Assembly: GCA_902509675.1 (NCBI GenBank)
Contig: CABWYN010000008.1
Span: forward strand, 1-43,979
Direction: 5' to 3'
Source: an uncultured Bacteroidota bacterium
GTDB taxonomy: Bacteria; Bacteroidota; Bacteroidia; Flavobacteriales; Flavobacteriaceae
DNA: 43,979 bases
Position 1 is the first letter of the stretch, and every line of letters starts with the position of its first letter. The position numbers and the translations under genes are program-made. Positions 35,854 through 42,815 of this stretch are shown piece by piece. A model generated the notes under the pieces. That model saw only the letters and a list, made by a program, of their open reading frames with translations, searched no databases and was not told the DNA's origin.

Positions 35854-36948
35854 TTAAACATTGAACAGAAAATGTATCACATCTCCATTTTTGACAACAT
35901 ACGCCTTTCCTTCAACTCTCATTTTACCAGCTTCCTTGACTTTAACTTCTGTTTTGAACTTAACGTAATCTTCAAATGCAATAACTTCGGCTTTAATAAA
36001 ACCCTTTTCAAAATCAGTATGTATAACTCCTGCTGCCATAGGAGCAGTGGCCATTTTTGGAATAGTCCAAGCTCTAACCTCTTTGGGTCCTGCGGTAAAA
36101 TATGTATGTAGATTCAATAGATCATAAGTAGCATTAATTAGTTTAGACGAACCAGGCTCTTCCAAACCTAAATCGTCTAGAAACATCCTTCTCTCTTCAT
36201 AATTTTCAAGCTCATTAATCTCAGATTCAATACCAGCTGCCAGTATTATCAACTCAGCACCTTCTTTTCCTATTAATTCTCTTACAGAGTCTACATGTTT
36301 GTTTGTGCTTGAAACACTTGATTCATCAACATTACAAACGTATAAAACTGGTTTTTCAGAAATTAACTGAAGAGGTTTTAAATATTTATTTTTATCCTCT
36401 AGATCCAGCTCTATTGATCTTATATTAATAGATTTCTCTAGCAGATTTTTTGCTTTTTCTAAAACATTTTTTTCAGCAATGGCTTCTTTATCACCTGATT
36501 TTGCAGATCTTGATACTTTTTCAAGTCTGTTATTAACGGTCTCCAGGTCTTTTAATTGTAATTCTATGTCTATAATCTCCTTGTCTCTCAGAGGATCAAC
36601 CGATCCATCAACATGAGTTATATTATCGTTATCAAAACAGCGTAACACGTGAATTATAGCATCAGTTTCTCTAATATTGGCTAAAAACTTATTTCCTAAC
36701 CCTTCACCCTTACTTGCACCTTTTACCAAACCAGCAATATCTACTATTTCGACAGTAGCGGGAATAACTTTTTCAGGACCAACTAACTCTTCTAATATTT
36801 TTAATCTATTATCGGGAACATTAATTACACTATGATTTGGCTCAATTGTACAAAACGGAAAATTAGCACTCTGCGCTTTTGTATTAGATAAACAATTAAA
36901 AAGAGTTGATTTTCCAACATTGGGTAAGCCTACTATTCCTGCTTTCAT
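35854..36948 (-). CDS. ychF: Redox-regulated ATPase YchF (Obg-related)
   Basis: 364 aa, full length. G1 GLPNVGKST at 7-15, TIEPNHSVINVPDNRL after it, G3 DIAGLVKGASKGEGLGN near 70, and G4 as NVDE (not NKxD) near 205, the change that gives YchF ATP rather than GTP specificity. The C-terminal TGS-like domain (TYFTAGPKEVRAWTI, IHTDFEKGFIKAEVI, VVKNGDVIHFLFNV) is complete. It associates with the ribosome and oxidative stress response. It follows the ferredoxin gene by 1 base. Confidence 0.96.
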   Translation of the reverse strand: MKAGIVGLPNVGKSTLFNCLSNTKAQSANFPFCTIEPNHSVINVPDNRLKILEELVGPEKVIPATVEIVDIAGLVKGASKGEGLGNKFLANIRETDAIIHVLRCFDNDNITHVDGSVDPLRDKEIIDIELQLKDLETVNNRLEKVSRSAKSGDKEAIAEKNVLEKAKNLLEKSINIRSIELDLEDKNKYLKPLQLISEKPVLYVCNVDESSVSSTNKHVDSVRELIGKEGAELIILAAGIESEINELENYEERRMFLDDLGLEEPGSSKLINATYDLLNLHTYFTAGPKEVRAWTIPKMATAPMAAGVIHTDFEKGFIKAEVIAFEDYVKFKTEVKVKEAGKMRVEGKAYVVKNGDVIHFLFNV

Positions 36949-36949
36949 A

Positions 36950-37297
36950 TTAATTATGCATTAGTTTCTGCTTTTCGAGAAGCTGAGACGAAGATTCGAT
37001 ATTATTTAAATCAGGGATACAACAATCTACTGGGCATACAGCCGCACATTGTGGCTCCTCATGAAATCCTTGGCATTCAGTACACTTATCAGGAACTATG
37101 TAATAAACTTCATCATTAACAGCTCTTTGTGGCAATTCAGCGTTAACAATTTTTCCGTCAAGTAAATTAACGTCACCTGATAGATCGGTACCGTCAGAAT
37201 ACTTCCAATTTACAGCAGCTTCGTAAATGGCAGTATTTGGACATTCTGGCTCGCATGCTCCACAATTTATACACTCATCTGTGATAATTATTGCCAT
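36950..37297 (-). CDS. Dicluster 4Fe-4S ferredoxin
   Basis: 115 aa. The first cluster motif is [12 protein letters not shown] (Cys9, 12, 15, 19); the second is [22 protein letters not shown] (Cys72, 75, 84, 88, 92/93), with the long spacer seen in the FdxA/Fdx-type 2[4Fe-4S] ferredoxins. It is a low-potential soluble electron carrier. Its electron donor and acceptor here are unknown; the divergent acyl-CoA reductase and downstream ychF are constant neighbours in flavobacteria as I recall, but this needs checking. A full TTG-N19-TAnnTTTG promoter (37329-37358) lies upstream. Confidence 0.93.
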   Translation of the reverse strand: MAIIITDECINCGACEPECPNTAIYEAAVNWKYSDGTDLSGDVNLLDGKIVNAELPQRAVNDEVYYIVPDKCTECQGFHEEPQCAAVCPVDCCIPDLNNIESSSQLLEKQKLMHN

Positions 37298-38397
37298 CTG
37301 ATTTGAATATATTACCTAAATTTACATGCAAAATTAAAGCCAAAAACATTAAAAACAAAAGTAAACATATAGAATTAAAAACAAGACTAGTTTATTTTAA
37401 TAGGCTAAGTGAACTGTTAACCTCATATTTAAATGAGGAAAAAAATAATTGGACGATCAAATTATCTAATGCAATTAAAGAGGCTGAAAGCTACAACCCT
37501 TGGTTCACAAAAATTAATATTGAAAATGCATTACGCTACTGGTCGAAAAAACTGAGAACTCAAAATTTGGAAAAGTGGGTTAAAAAATACGATTTCAAAG
37601 AGACTGGGTCAACTGTTGCAATAATTATGGCTGGAAATTTTCCGTTAGCAGGATTTCATGATTTTATTTGCGGTGTAATTTCAGGAAATAAGATTATTGC
37701 TAAGCCTTCCTCTGACGATAAAATACTTATTTGTTTTTTCATTGATTATTTAAAAAATACATTTCCTGAACTGGATGATGTTATAACCTTATCAGAAAAA
37801 AAACTTTCTAGTTTTGATAAAGTCATAGCTACAGGTTCTAATAATACATTTCATTATTTTGAATACTATTTTAGAGATAAAAAATCAATTCTTAGAAAAA
37901 ACAGAAATTCTGTAGCTGTATTAAACGGCAACGAATCAGTACACGAATTAGAAAATTTGTCTAAAGATATTTTTCAATACTTTGGGCTTGGATGCCGCAA
38001 TGTCTCAAAAATATTTATTCCTAGAGGTTATGATCTTGAAAAATTCAAGAAACACTTTACTGAATTTAAAGATTTAATTTATCATAATAAATATTCAAAT
38101 AATTATAATTATCATAAAACGATAAAAATCATGAATGGTGAAATATTCATAGATGGCGAATACTTCATCTTAAAAGAATCTAGAGAGTTTTCACCACCCA
38201 TTTCTGTCATTAATTATCAGTATTACAATGAAATTTCTGAGGTAAAAAAAATAATTGAGGAAAATTATAAGAATATTCAATGTATTGTCAGTAACTGTGA
38301 CATCAATAATAAAATTAAATTTGGAGATGCTCAAAACCCCGAGCTAGATGATTATGCAGATAATATTGATACTCTAAATTTTCTGTTAACAAAATAG
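37291..38397 (+). CDS. Acyl-CoA reductase (LuxC-like), non-ATG start
   Basis: 368 aa from TTG at 37291. An aldehyde dehydrogenase-like fold of the LuxC family (PF05893): [23 protein letters not shown] near 111, KPSSDD near 138, [12 protein letters not shown] near 175 and the acyl-enzyme Cys235 in [10 protein letters not shown]. LuxC-type enzymes reduce acyl-CoA or acylated enzyme to aldehyde with NADPH. The substrate is unknown; no luciferase genes are present. There is no ATG before residue 113, so initiation must be at TTG (37291, or 37303), or at ATA/ATT. The first 25 residues are low-complexity and may not be translated. The TTG at 37291 overlaps the divergent ferredoxin start by seven bases. 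Confidence 0.8.
   Translation: MPSDLNILPKFTCKIKAKNIKNKSKHIELKTRLVYFNRLSELLTSYLNEEKNNWTIKLSNAIKEAESYNPWFTKINIENALRYWSKKLRTQNLEKWVKKYDFKETGSTVAIIMAGNFPLAGFHDFICGVISGNKIIAKPSSDDKILICFFIDYLKNTFPELDDVITLSEKKLSSFDKVIATGSNNTFHYFEYYFRDKKSILRKNRNSVAVLNGNESVHELENLSKDIFQYFGLGCRNVSKIFIPRGYDLEKFKKHFTEFKDLIYHNKYSNNYNYHKTIKIMNGEIFIDGEYFILKESREFSPPISVINYQYYNEISEVKKIIEENYKNIQCIVSNCDINNKIKFGDAQNPELDDYADNIDTLNFLLTK
37329..37358 (-). promoter_or_regulatory. Bacteroidota promoter of the ferredoxin-ychF operon
   Basis: On the minus strand TTG (37358-37356) is followed by 19 bases and TAATTTTG (37336-37329), a full -33/-7 match. Transcription would start about 25 bases before the ferredoxin ATG. The promoter is embedded in the 5' end of the divergent acyl-CoA reductase gene. 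Confidence 0.6.
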
Positions 38398-38469
38398 TTA
38401 AAAAGATTTATAGTTTTAATAATTATATAACCCAATAAATTATCGAGATTTGCATTTTCCTTACAAACT

Positions 38470-39531
38470 ATGAAAATACATAATTTTTGCGCTGGTCCTT
38501 CTATTTTGCCTAATGAGGTCTTTAATCAAGCATCAAGGGCTGTAAAAGATCTAGATGAATCTGGTTTATCACTTCTTGAAATTTCACATAGAAGTCACGC
38601 ATTCGTAAATATAATGGATGAGGCGCGTGATTTAGCTCTTGAACTACTGAACTTAAGTGGAAGTAATTACACATCTCTTTTCCTGCAAGGTGGTGCTAGT
38701 TCACAATTTTTAATGACAGCTTATAATTTCTTAAAAAATGAAGCTGCTTTTTTAAATACAGGAACATGGAGTAAGAAAGCAATTAAGGAAGCTAAACTTT
38801 TTGGGAAAGTTGATGTATTAGGATCTTCAGAAGACAAAAATTTTAATCATATTCCAGATTTTACCATTTCAAAAGCCTACGATTATTTTCATTGTACTTC
38901 TAATAATACAATATTTGGCACTCAAATGAATACTTTTCCAGATACTGAAATCCCTATTTTTTGCGACATGAGTAGTGATATTTTTTCTAGACAATTAGAT
39001 TTTTCGAAATTTGATTTGATTTATGCGGGGGCTCAAAAAAATCTAGGCCCAGCAGGTGCAACACTCGTACTTATTAAAAATGACCTACTTGATAACATTA
39101 AAAGCAATGTTCCGTCGATGATGAATTACAAGGTACACGCTGATAAAAGCAGTATGTTTAATACACCCCCTGTATTTTCAATATATGTTTCAATGCTTAA
39201 CATGAGATGGTTGAAAAGTATGGGCGGAATTAATGAAATTGAAAAAAATAATAGAAAAAAAGCTGAAATTTTATATTCTGAAATAGATCTAAACCCATTG
39301 TTTAAAGGGCATTCTGAAATAAAAGACAGGTCTATAATGAATGCCACTTTTAATTTAACTGATGATAGTTTTAAGCAAACTTTTGAATCTATGCTAAGTG
39401 AAGCTAATATAGAAGCATTAGCTGGGCATAGAAGCGTTGGTGGTTACAGAGCATCTATGTATAATGCAATGAGCTTAGATAGTGTAAAGGTTCTTGTTGA
39501 AGTAATGAGTGAGTTAGAATCAAAAATATAA
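38470..39531 (+). CDS. serC: Phosphoserine aminotransferase
   Basis: 353 aa. The opening NFCAGPSILPNEV, ISHRSHAF near 38, FLQGGASSQF near 71 and the PLP lysine Lys190 in YAGAQKNLGPAGATLV identify SerC; the C-terminal GHRSVGGYRASMYNAM is the substrate-phosphate loop. It transaminates 3-phosphohydroxypyruvate with glutamate in serine synthesis. serA follows after 2 bases, so the two enzymes are co-transcribed. A 72-bp A+T-rich gap precedes it. Confidence 0.97.
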   Translation: MKIHNFCAGPSILPNEVFNQASRAVKDLDESGLSLLEISHRSHAFVNIMDEARDLALELLNLSGSNYTSLFLQGGASSQFLMTAYNFLKNEAAFLNTGTWSKKAIKEAKLFGKVDVLGSSEDKNFNHIPDFTISKAYDYFHCTSNNTIFGTQMNTFPDTEIPIFCDMSSDIFSRQLDFSKFDLIYAGAQKNLGPAGATLVLIKNDLLDNIKSNVPSMMNYKVHADKSSMFNTPPVFSIYVSMLNMRWLKSMGGINEIEKNNRKKAEILYSEIDLNPLFKGHSEIKDRSIMNATFNLTDDSFKQTFESMLSEANIEALAGHRSVGGYRASMYNAMSLDSVKVLVEVMSELESKI

Positions 39532-39533
39532 TT

Positions 39534-40487
39534 ATGAATGTATTAGCTAATGACGGTATTTCGAAAGAAGGAGTTGAAAAATTAAAATCAGAGGGTTTTA
39601 ATGTAAGTATAGATTCCATCCCTCAGGGAGAAATTGTTGAACATATTAATAATAATAATATTGAAGTATTATTAGTTAGAAGTGCCACTAAAGTAAGAAA
39701 AGACTTAATTGACCAATGCCCGTCAATAAAAATTATTGGAAGAGGTGGTGTGGGCATGGATAATATTGATGTTGAATATGCAAAAAGTAAAAAAATTCAT
39801 GTTATAAATACTCCAGCTGCATCCTCTATATCTGTAGCAGAATTAGTTTTTGCACATTTATTTTCATGTGTAAGAAAACTATACCAATCAAATAGATCAA
39901 TGCCACTAGAAGGAGATACTAATTTTAAACAATTGAAAAAAAGTTATGCTGGCGGAATTGAATTAAAAGGGAAAACAATGGGGATAATTGGTTTTGGTAG
40001 AATCGGACAAGAAGTTGCTAAAATCGCATTAGGATTAGGCATGTCAATAAAATTTTACGATTTACATATAAAATCTACCAGTCTTAGTTTAAACTTTTTC
40101 GATAATAGCACAAAGGATTTTACGTTAAAAGCATCATCATTGAATGATTTGTTTAAAGAATCTGATTTTATTAGTCTTCATGTACCGGCACAAAAAAAAT
40201 ATGTGATTTCAGATAAAGAATTTTCGAAAATGAAAAATGGAGTCGGTTTGATAAATGCAGCTCGAGGTGGTGTATTAGATGAAAAAGCTTTACTAAAAAA
40301 TATTTCTGAAAACAAGGTTTTGTTTGCTGCACTTGATACATTTGAGAATGAACCAAATCCAAGTGTTAAAATTTTAATGAATCAAAACATCTCTTTGACC
40401 CCACACATCGGAGCAGCAACCAAGGAAGCTCAAAAAAGAATTGGAATTGAATTGGCAGATCAAATAATTGAAATATATAGCTCTTAA
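39534..40487 (+). CDS. serA: D-3-phosphoglycerate dehydrogenase
   Basis: 317 aa, the short form with no ACT regulatory domain. The substrate half shows LLVRSATKVRKDLI and GRGGVGMDNIDV; the NAD domain shows MGIIGFGRIGQEVAKIALG near 150, and the catalytic set NAARGGVLDE (Arg), the following Glu, and LTPHIGAAT (His) near 290. It oxidises 3-phosphoglycerate to phosphohydroxypyruvate, feeding SerC encoded just upstream. Absence of an ACT domain suggests no direct serine feedback. The next small membrane-protein gene starts 1 base after the TAA. Confidence 0.95.
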   Translation: MNVLANDGISKEGVEKLKSEGFNVSIDSIPQGEIVEHINNNNIEVLLVRSATKVRKDLIDQCPSIKIIGRGGVGMDNIDVEYAKSKKIHVINTPAASSISVAELVFAHLFSCVRKLYQSNRSMPLEGDTNFKQLKKSYAGGIELKGKTMGIIGFGRIGQEVAKIALGLGMSIKFYDLHIKSTSLSLNFFDNSTKDFTLKASSLNDLFKESDFISLHVPAQKKYVISDKEFSKMKNGVGLINAARGGVLDEKALLKNISENKVLFAALDTFENEPNPSVKILMNQNISLTPHIGAATKEAQKRIGIELADQIIEIYSS

Positions 40488-40488
40488 A

Positions 40489-40785
40489 ATGTTAGAAAAA
40501 CTTAAGCACAGATGGGGTATTGATTCAAACTTTCAAATTCTGAAAATTTTTGTTGTCTTTGGAATTACTGGATCTGCTGCTGCATGGATCTCTGCTCCTT
40601 TATGTAATTTTTTAGGGATAAATTCTGCAAATTTAAATATTATTATTTATTGGATCCTTCGAGTAGTGCTGATAACAATAGTTTATAAGTTTATTTTAAT
40701 ATTCGTTGCTTTTTTGTTTGGAGAATTTAATTTTTTCTGGAATTTTATTAAAAAGTTTTTATATAGACTGGGCGTTAAAATTTAA
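40489..40785 (+). CDS. Small two-helix membrane protein downstream of serA (DUF6787-like)
   Basis: 98 aa. MLEKLKHRWGIDSNFQ is followed by a hydrophobic segment (ILKIFVVFGITGSAAAWISAP), then a second (IIIYWILRVVLITIVYKFILIFVAFLFG), and ends FNFFWNFIKKFLYRLGVKI, giving a basic amphipathic tail. I associate this pattern with a small family in flavobacteria labelled DUF6787, from memory; function unknown. ATG at 40489 is one base after the serA stop; a TTG at 40468 inside serA is a worse start. Its stop overlaps the convergent msrA stop by four bases. Confidence 0.75.
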   Translation: MLEKLKHRWGIDSNFQILKIFVVFGITGSAAAWISAPLCNFLGINSANLNIIIYWILRVVLITIVYKFILIFVAFLFGEFNFFWNFIKKFLYRLGVKI

Positions 40786-41324
40786 TTTTCTGAGATTTTA
40801 CTCTCAAAGATTTGTTCAAACTTTCTGATCTTTGGAGTTATAACCAAGTCACAATATGGTTGATTTTTATTTAACTCATAATAATTCTCGTGATAATTCT
40901 CAGCTTTATAAAAAGCATCAAATTTGATGATTTGTGTAACTATATCATCAGAATAAATGTCATGTTTATTTAATTTATCAATGTAGTTTTCGATAATTTT
41001 TTTCTCCTTTCCATCTGAATAAAAAGCAATTGACCTGTAGTGAGAGCCCACATCATTCCCTTGCCTATTTATTGTTGTTGGATTATGTGTTTTAAAAAAA
41101 ACCTCTAATAAAGATTCAAAACTAACTTTTTCAGAGTCGTATATTACTTGGACTGTTTCAGCATGACCTGTTAAACCCGAACAAACCTCATTATATGTAG
41201 GGTTTTTAAGATTACCCCCACAATACCCAGGAACAACCTTTAAAACTCCTTTAAGTCTTTTATATACAGCCTCTGTACACCAAAAACAACCTCCAGCAAA
41301 ATATGCATGTTTATTTCTATCCAT
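40782..41324 (-). CDS. msrA: Peptide methionine-(S)-S-oxide reductase
   Basis: 180 aa. The active-site motif GGCFWCTEAVYKRLKG has Cys13; VVPGYCGGNLKNPTYNEVCSG, TGHAETVQVIYD and the downstream HNPTTINRQGNDVGSHYRS match MsrA. It reduces methionine-S-sulfoxide in proteins and free pools. No MsrB domain is fused. It is divergent from the LolD-like gene across 30 bases and overlaps the small membrane protein gene at its 3' end. Confidence 0.96.
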   Translation of the reverse strand: MDRNKHAYFAGGCFWCTEAVYKRLKGVLKVVPGYCGGNLKNPTYNEVCSGLTGHAETVQVIYDSEKVSFESLLEVFFKTHNPTTINRQGNDVGSHYRSIAFYSDGKEKKIIENYIDKLNKHDIYSDDIVTQIIKFDAFYKAENYHENYYELNKNQPYCDLVITPKIRKFEQIFESKISEN

Positions 41325-41341
41325 AAATTAAATTAATATAG

Positions 41342-41349
41342 TATTTTTG
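41342..41349 (+). promoter_or_regulatory. Candidate -7 promoter box for the LolD-like gene
   Basis: TATTTTTG matches TAnnTTTG and ends five bases before the ATG at 41355, so the message would be leaderless or nearly so. The whole msrA-lolD divergent gap is only 30 bases. No -33 TTG is seen. Confidence 0.45.
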
Positions 41350-41354
41350 AAAAT

Positions 41355-42014
41355 ATGATTATCGCTGAAAATATACATAAATTCTATGAAAAAAATCATA
41401 TTTTAAATGGAATAAATCTAAGGATTGATCAAGGGGAAATTGTAAGTTTAGTTGGAGCTTCTGGTGCAGGAAAAACAACATTACTTCAAATACTTGGGAC
41501 TATTGATGTTCCAGATAAAAATCACAAATCAAAACTAATTTTAAATAATAAAAAAATTAGCGAATTTAATAGTGATGAACTAGCCAATTTTAGAAATCAA
41601 GAAATAGGTTTTGTGTTTCAATTTCATCAACTTTTACCAGAATTTTCTGTAATTGAAAACATTTGTATTCCAGCGTTTATAAATAAAACACCTAGGGTAA
41701 TTGCTGAGTCTAGAGCAAATGAGTTAATCAACTATCTTGGGCTGGAAAACAGAGTCAACAATAAGCCTAATGAACTTTCGGGAGGTGAAAAACAAAGAGT
41801 TGCAGTGGCTAGAGCCTTAATCAATAATCCTAGTATAATTTTAGCTGATGAGCCATCCGGTAATTTGGATAGTAAAACATCTAATAGTTTACATGATTTA
41901 TTTAGTGATTTAAGAAAAGACTTTAAATATACATTTGTAATTGCCACTCATGATGTTTCACTTGCAAAAAAATCAGATCGAATTTTACAAATTTCTGACG
42001 GAATAATTAATTGA
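41355..42014 (+). CDS. ABC transporter ATPase, LolD-like
   Basis: 219 aa. Walker A GASGAGKTTLLQIL near 36, Q-loop FVFQFHQLLPEFSVIENI near 90, signature LSGGEKQRVAVARAL near 141, Walker B IILADEPSGNLDS near 158 and H-loop ATHD near 197. The DEPSGNLDS form and length match the LolD/MacB class, which drives lipoprotein release or efflux. The permease subunit (LolC/E type) is not adjacent, so the assignment to Lol rather than another MacB-like system is uncertain. The next gene, a TIGR02757 protein, starts 7 bases after its stop. Confidence 0.88.
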   Translation: MIIAENIHKFYEKNHILNGINLRIDQGEIVSLVGASGAGKTTLLQILGTIDVPDKNHKSKLILNNKKISEFNSDELANFRNQEIGFVFQFHQLLPEFSVIENICIPAFINKTPRVIAESRANELINYLGLENRVNNKPNELSGGEKQRVAVARALINNPSIILADEPSGNLDSKTSNSLHDLFSDLRKDFKYTFVIATHDVSLAKKSDRILQISDGIIN

Positions 42015-42021
42015 TTTAATA

Positions 42022-42777
42022 TTGGACCTCAAAGGATATTTGGACAGTAAAGCTGATGAATACAATAACAAAAGTTTTATTGACAGAGATCCAATTCAAA
42101 TCCCTCATGCATATACATCTAAAGAAGATATAGAAATTTCTGGGTTTCTTACAGCTACAATTGCTTGGGGAAATCGAAAATCTATAATCAATAATTCAAA
42201 TAAAATGATGAAATTATTTGAAAATGAGCCCTATAATTTTATTGTAAATCACACCGAAAAAGACTTAAAACATTTTATAAAATTTGTTCATAGAACATTT
42301 AATGGGTTTGATCTAATTCAATTTGTGAAAAGTTTAAAAAATATATATAAAAATCATAGTGGATTAGAAAATATTTTTAGCCAAAACATCAAGGATGAAG
42401 CAATGCATAATTCAATTCATCAAGTAAAAAAAATTTTCTTTGAGATTGAACATCTAAAACGTACTAAAAAGCATATTTCTGACCCATATAAAGGATCAGC
42501 TGCAAAGAGGATTAATATGTTTTTAAGATGGATGGTTCGAAAAGATGACAAAGGGGTGGATTTTGGTATATGGAAGTCGATAAATCCAAAATTCCTATCA
42601 TGTCCTTTGGATATCCATTCAGGAAATATCGCAAGAAAATTGGGTATTCTAAACAGAAAACAAAATGATCATAAAGCAGTTCTTGAATTAGATAAATATC
42701 TCAGAAAGTTAGATGTTTTTGACCCAGCAAAATATGATTTTGCATTGTTTGGCATTGGGGTAAATGAAAAACTGTAA
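42022..42777 (+). CDS. TIGR02757 family protein, TTG start
   Basis: 251 aa. The sequence DRDPIQIPHAYTSKEDIEISGFLTATIAWGNRKSI near residue 20, GFDLIQFVKSLKNIY near 92, KRINMFLRWMVRKDDKGVDFGIWKSI near 165 and PLDIHSGNIARKLGIL near 195 are the hallmarks of this conserved Bacteroidota family of unknown function, with a resemblance to the endonuclease III/HhH fold in the W-M-V-R-K and L-D-x-H segments. No catalytic role is known to me. There is no ATG before residue 63, so TTG at 42022 is the start. It follows lolD by 7 bases, so the two are likely one message. Confidence 0.88.
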   Translation: MDLKGYLDSKADEYNNKSFIDRDPIQIPHAYTSKEDIEISGFLTATIAWGNRKSIINNSNKMMKLFENEPYNFIVNHTEKDLKHFIKFVHRTFNGFDLIQFVKSLKNIYKNHSGLENIFSQNIKDEAMHNSIHQVKKIFFEIEHLKRTKKHISDPYKGSAAKRINMFLRWMVRKDDKGVDFGIWKSINPKFLSCPLDIHSGNIARKLGILNRKQNDHKAVLELDKYLRKLDVFDPAKYDFALFGIGVNEKL

Positions 42778-42815
42778 TTTTAAATTCATATTTTTAATAT
42801 TTAAAATTGAAGACA

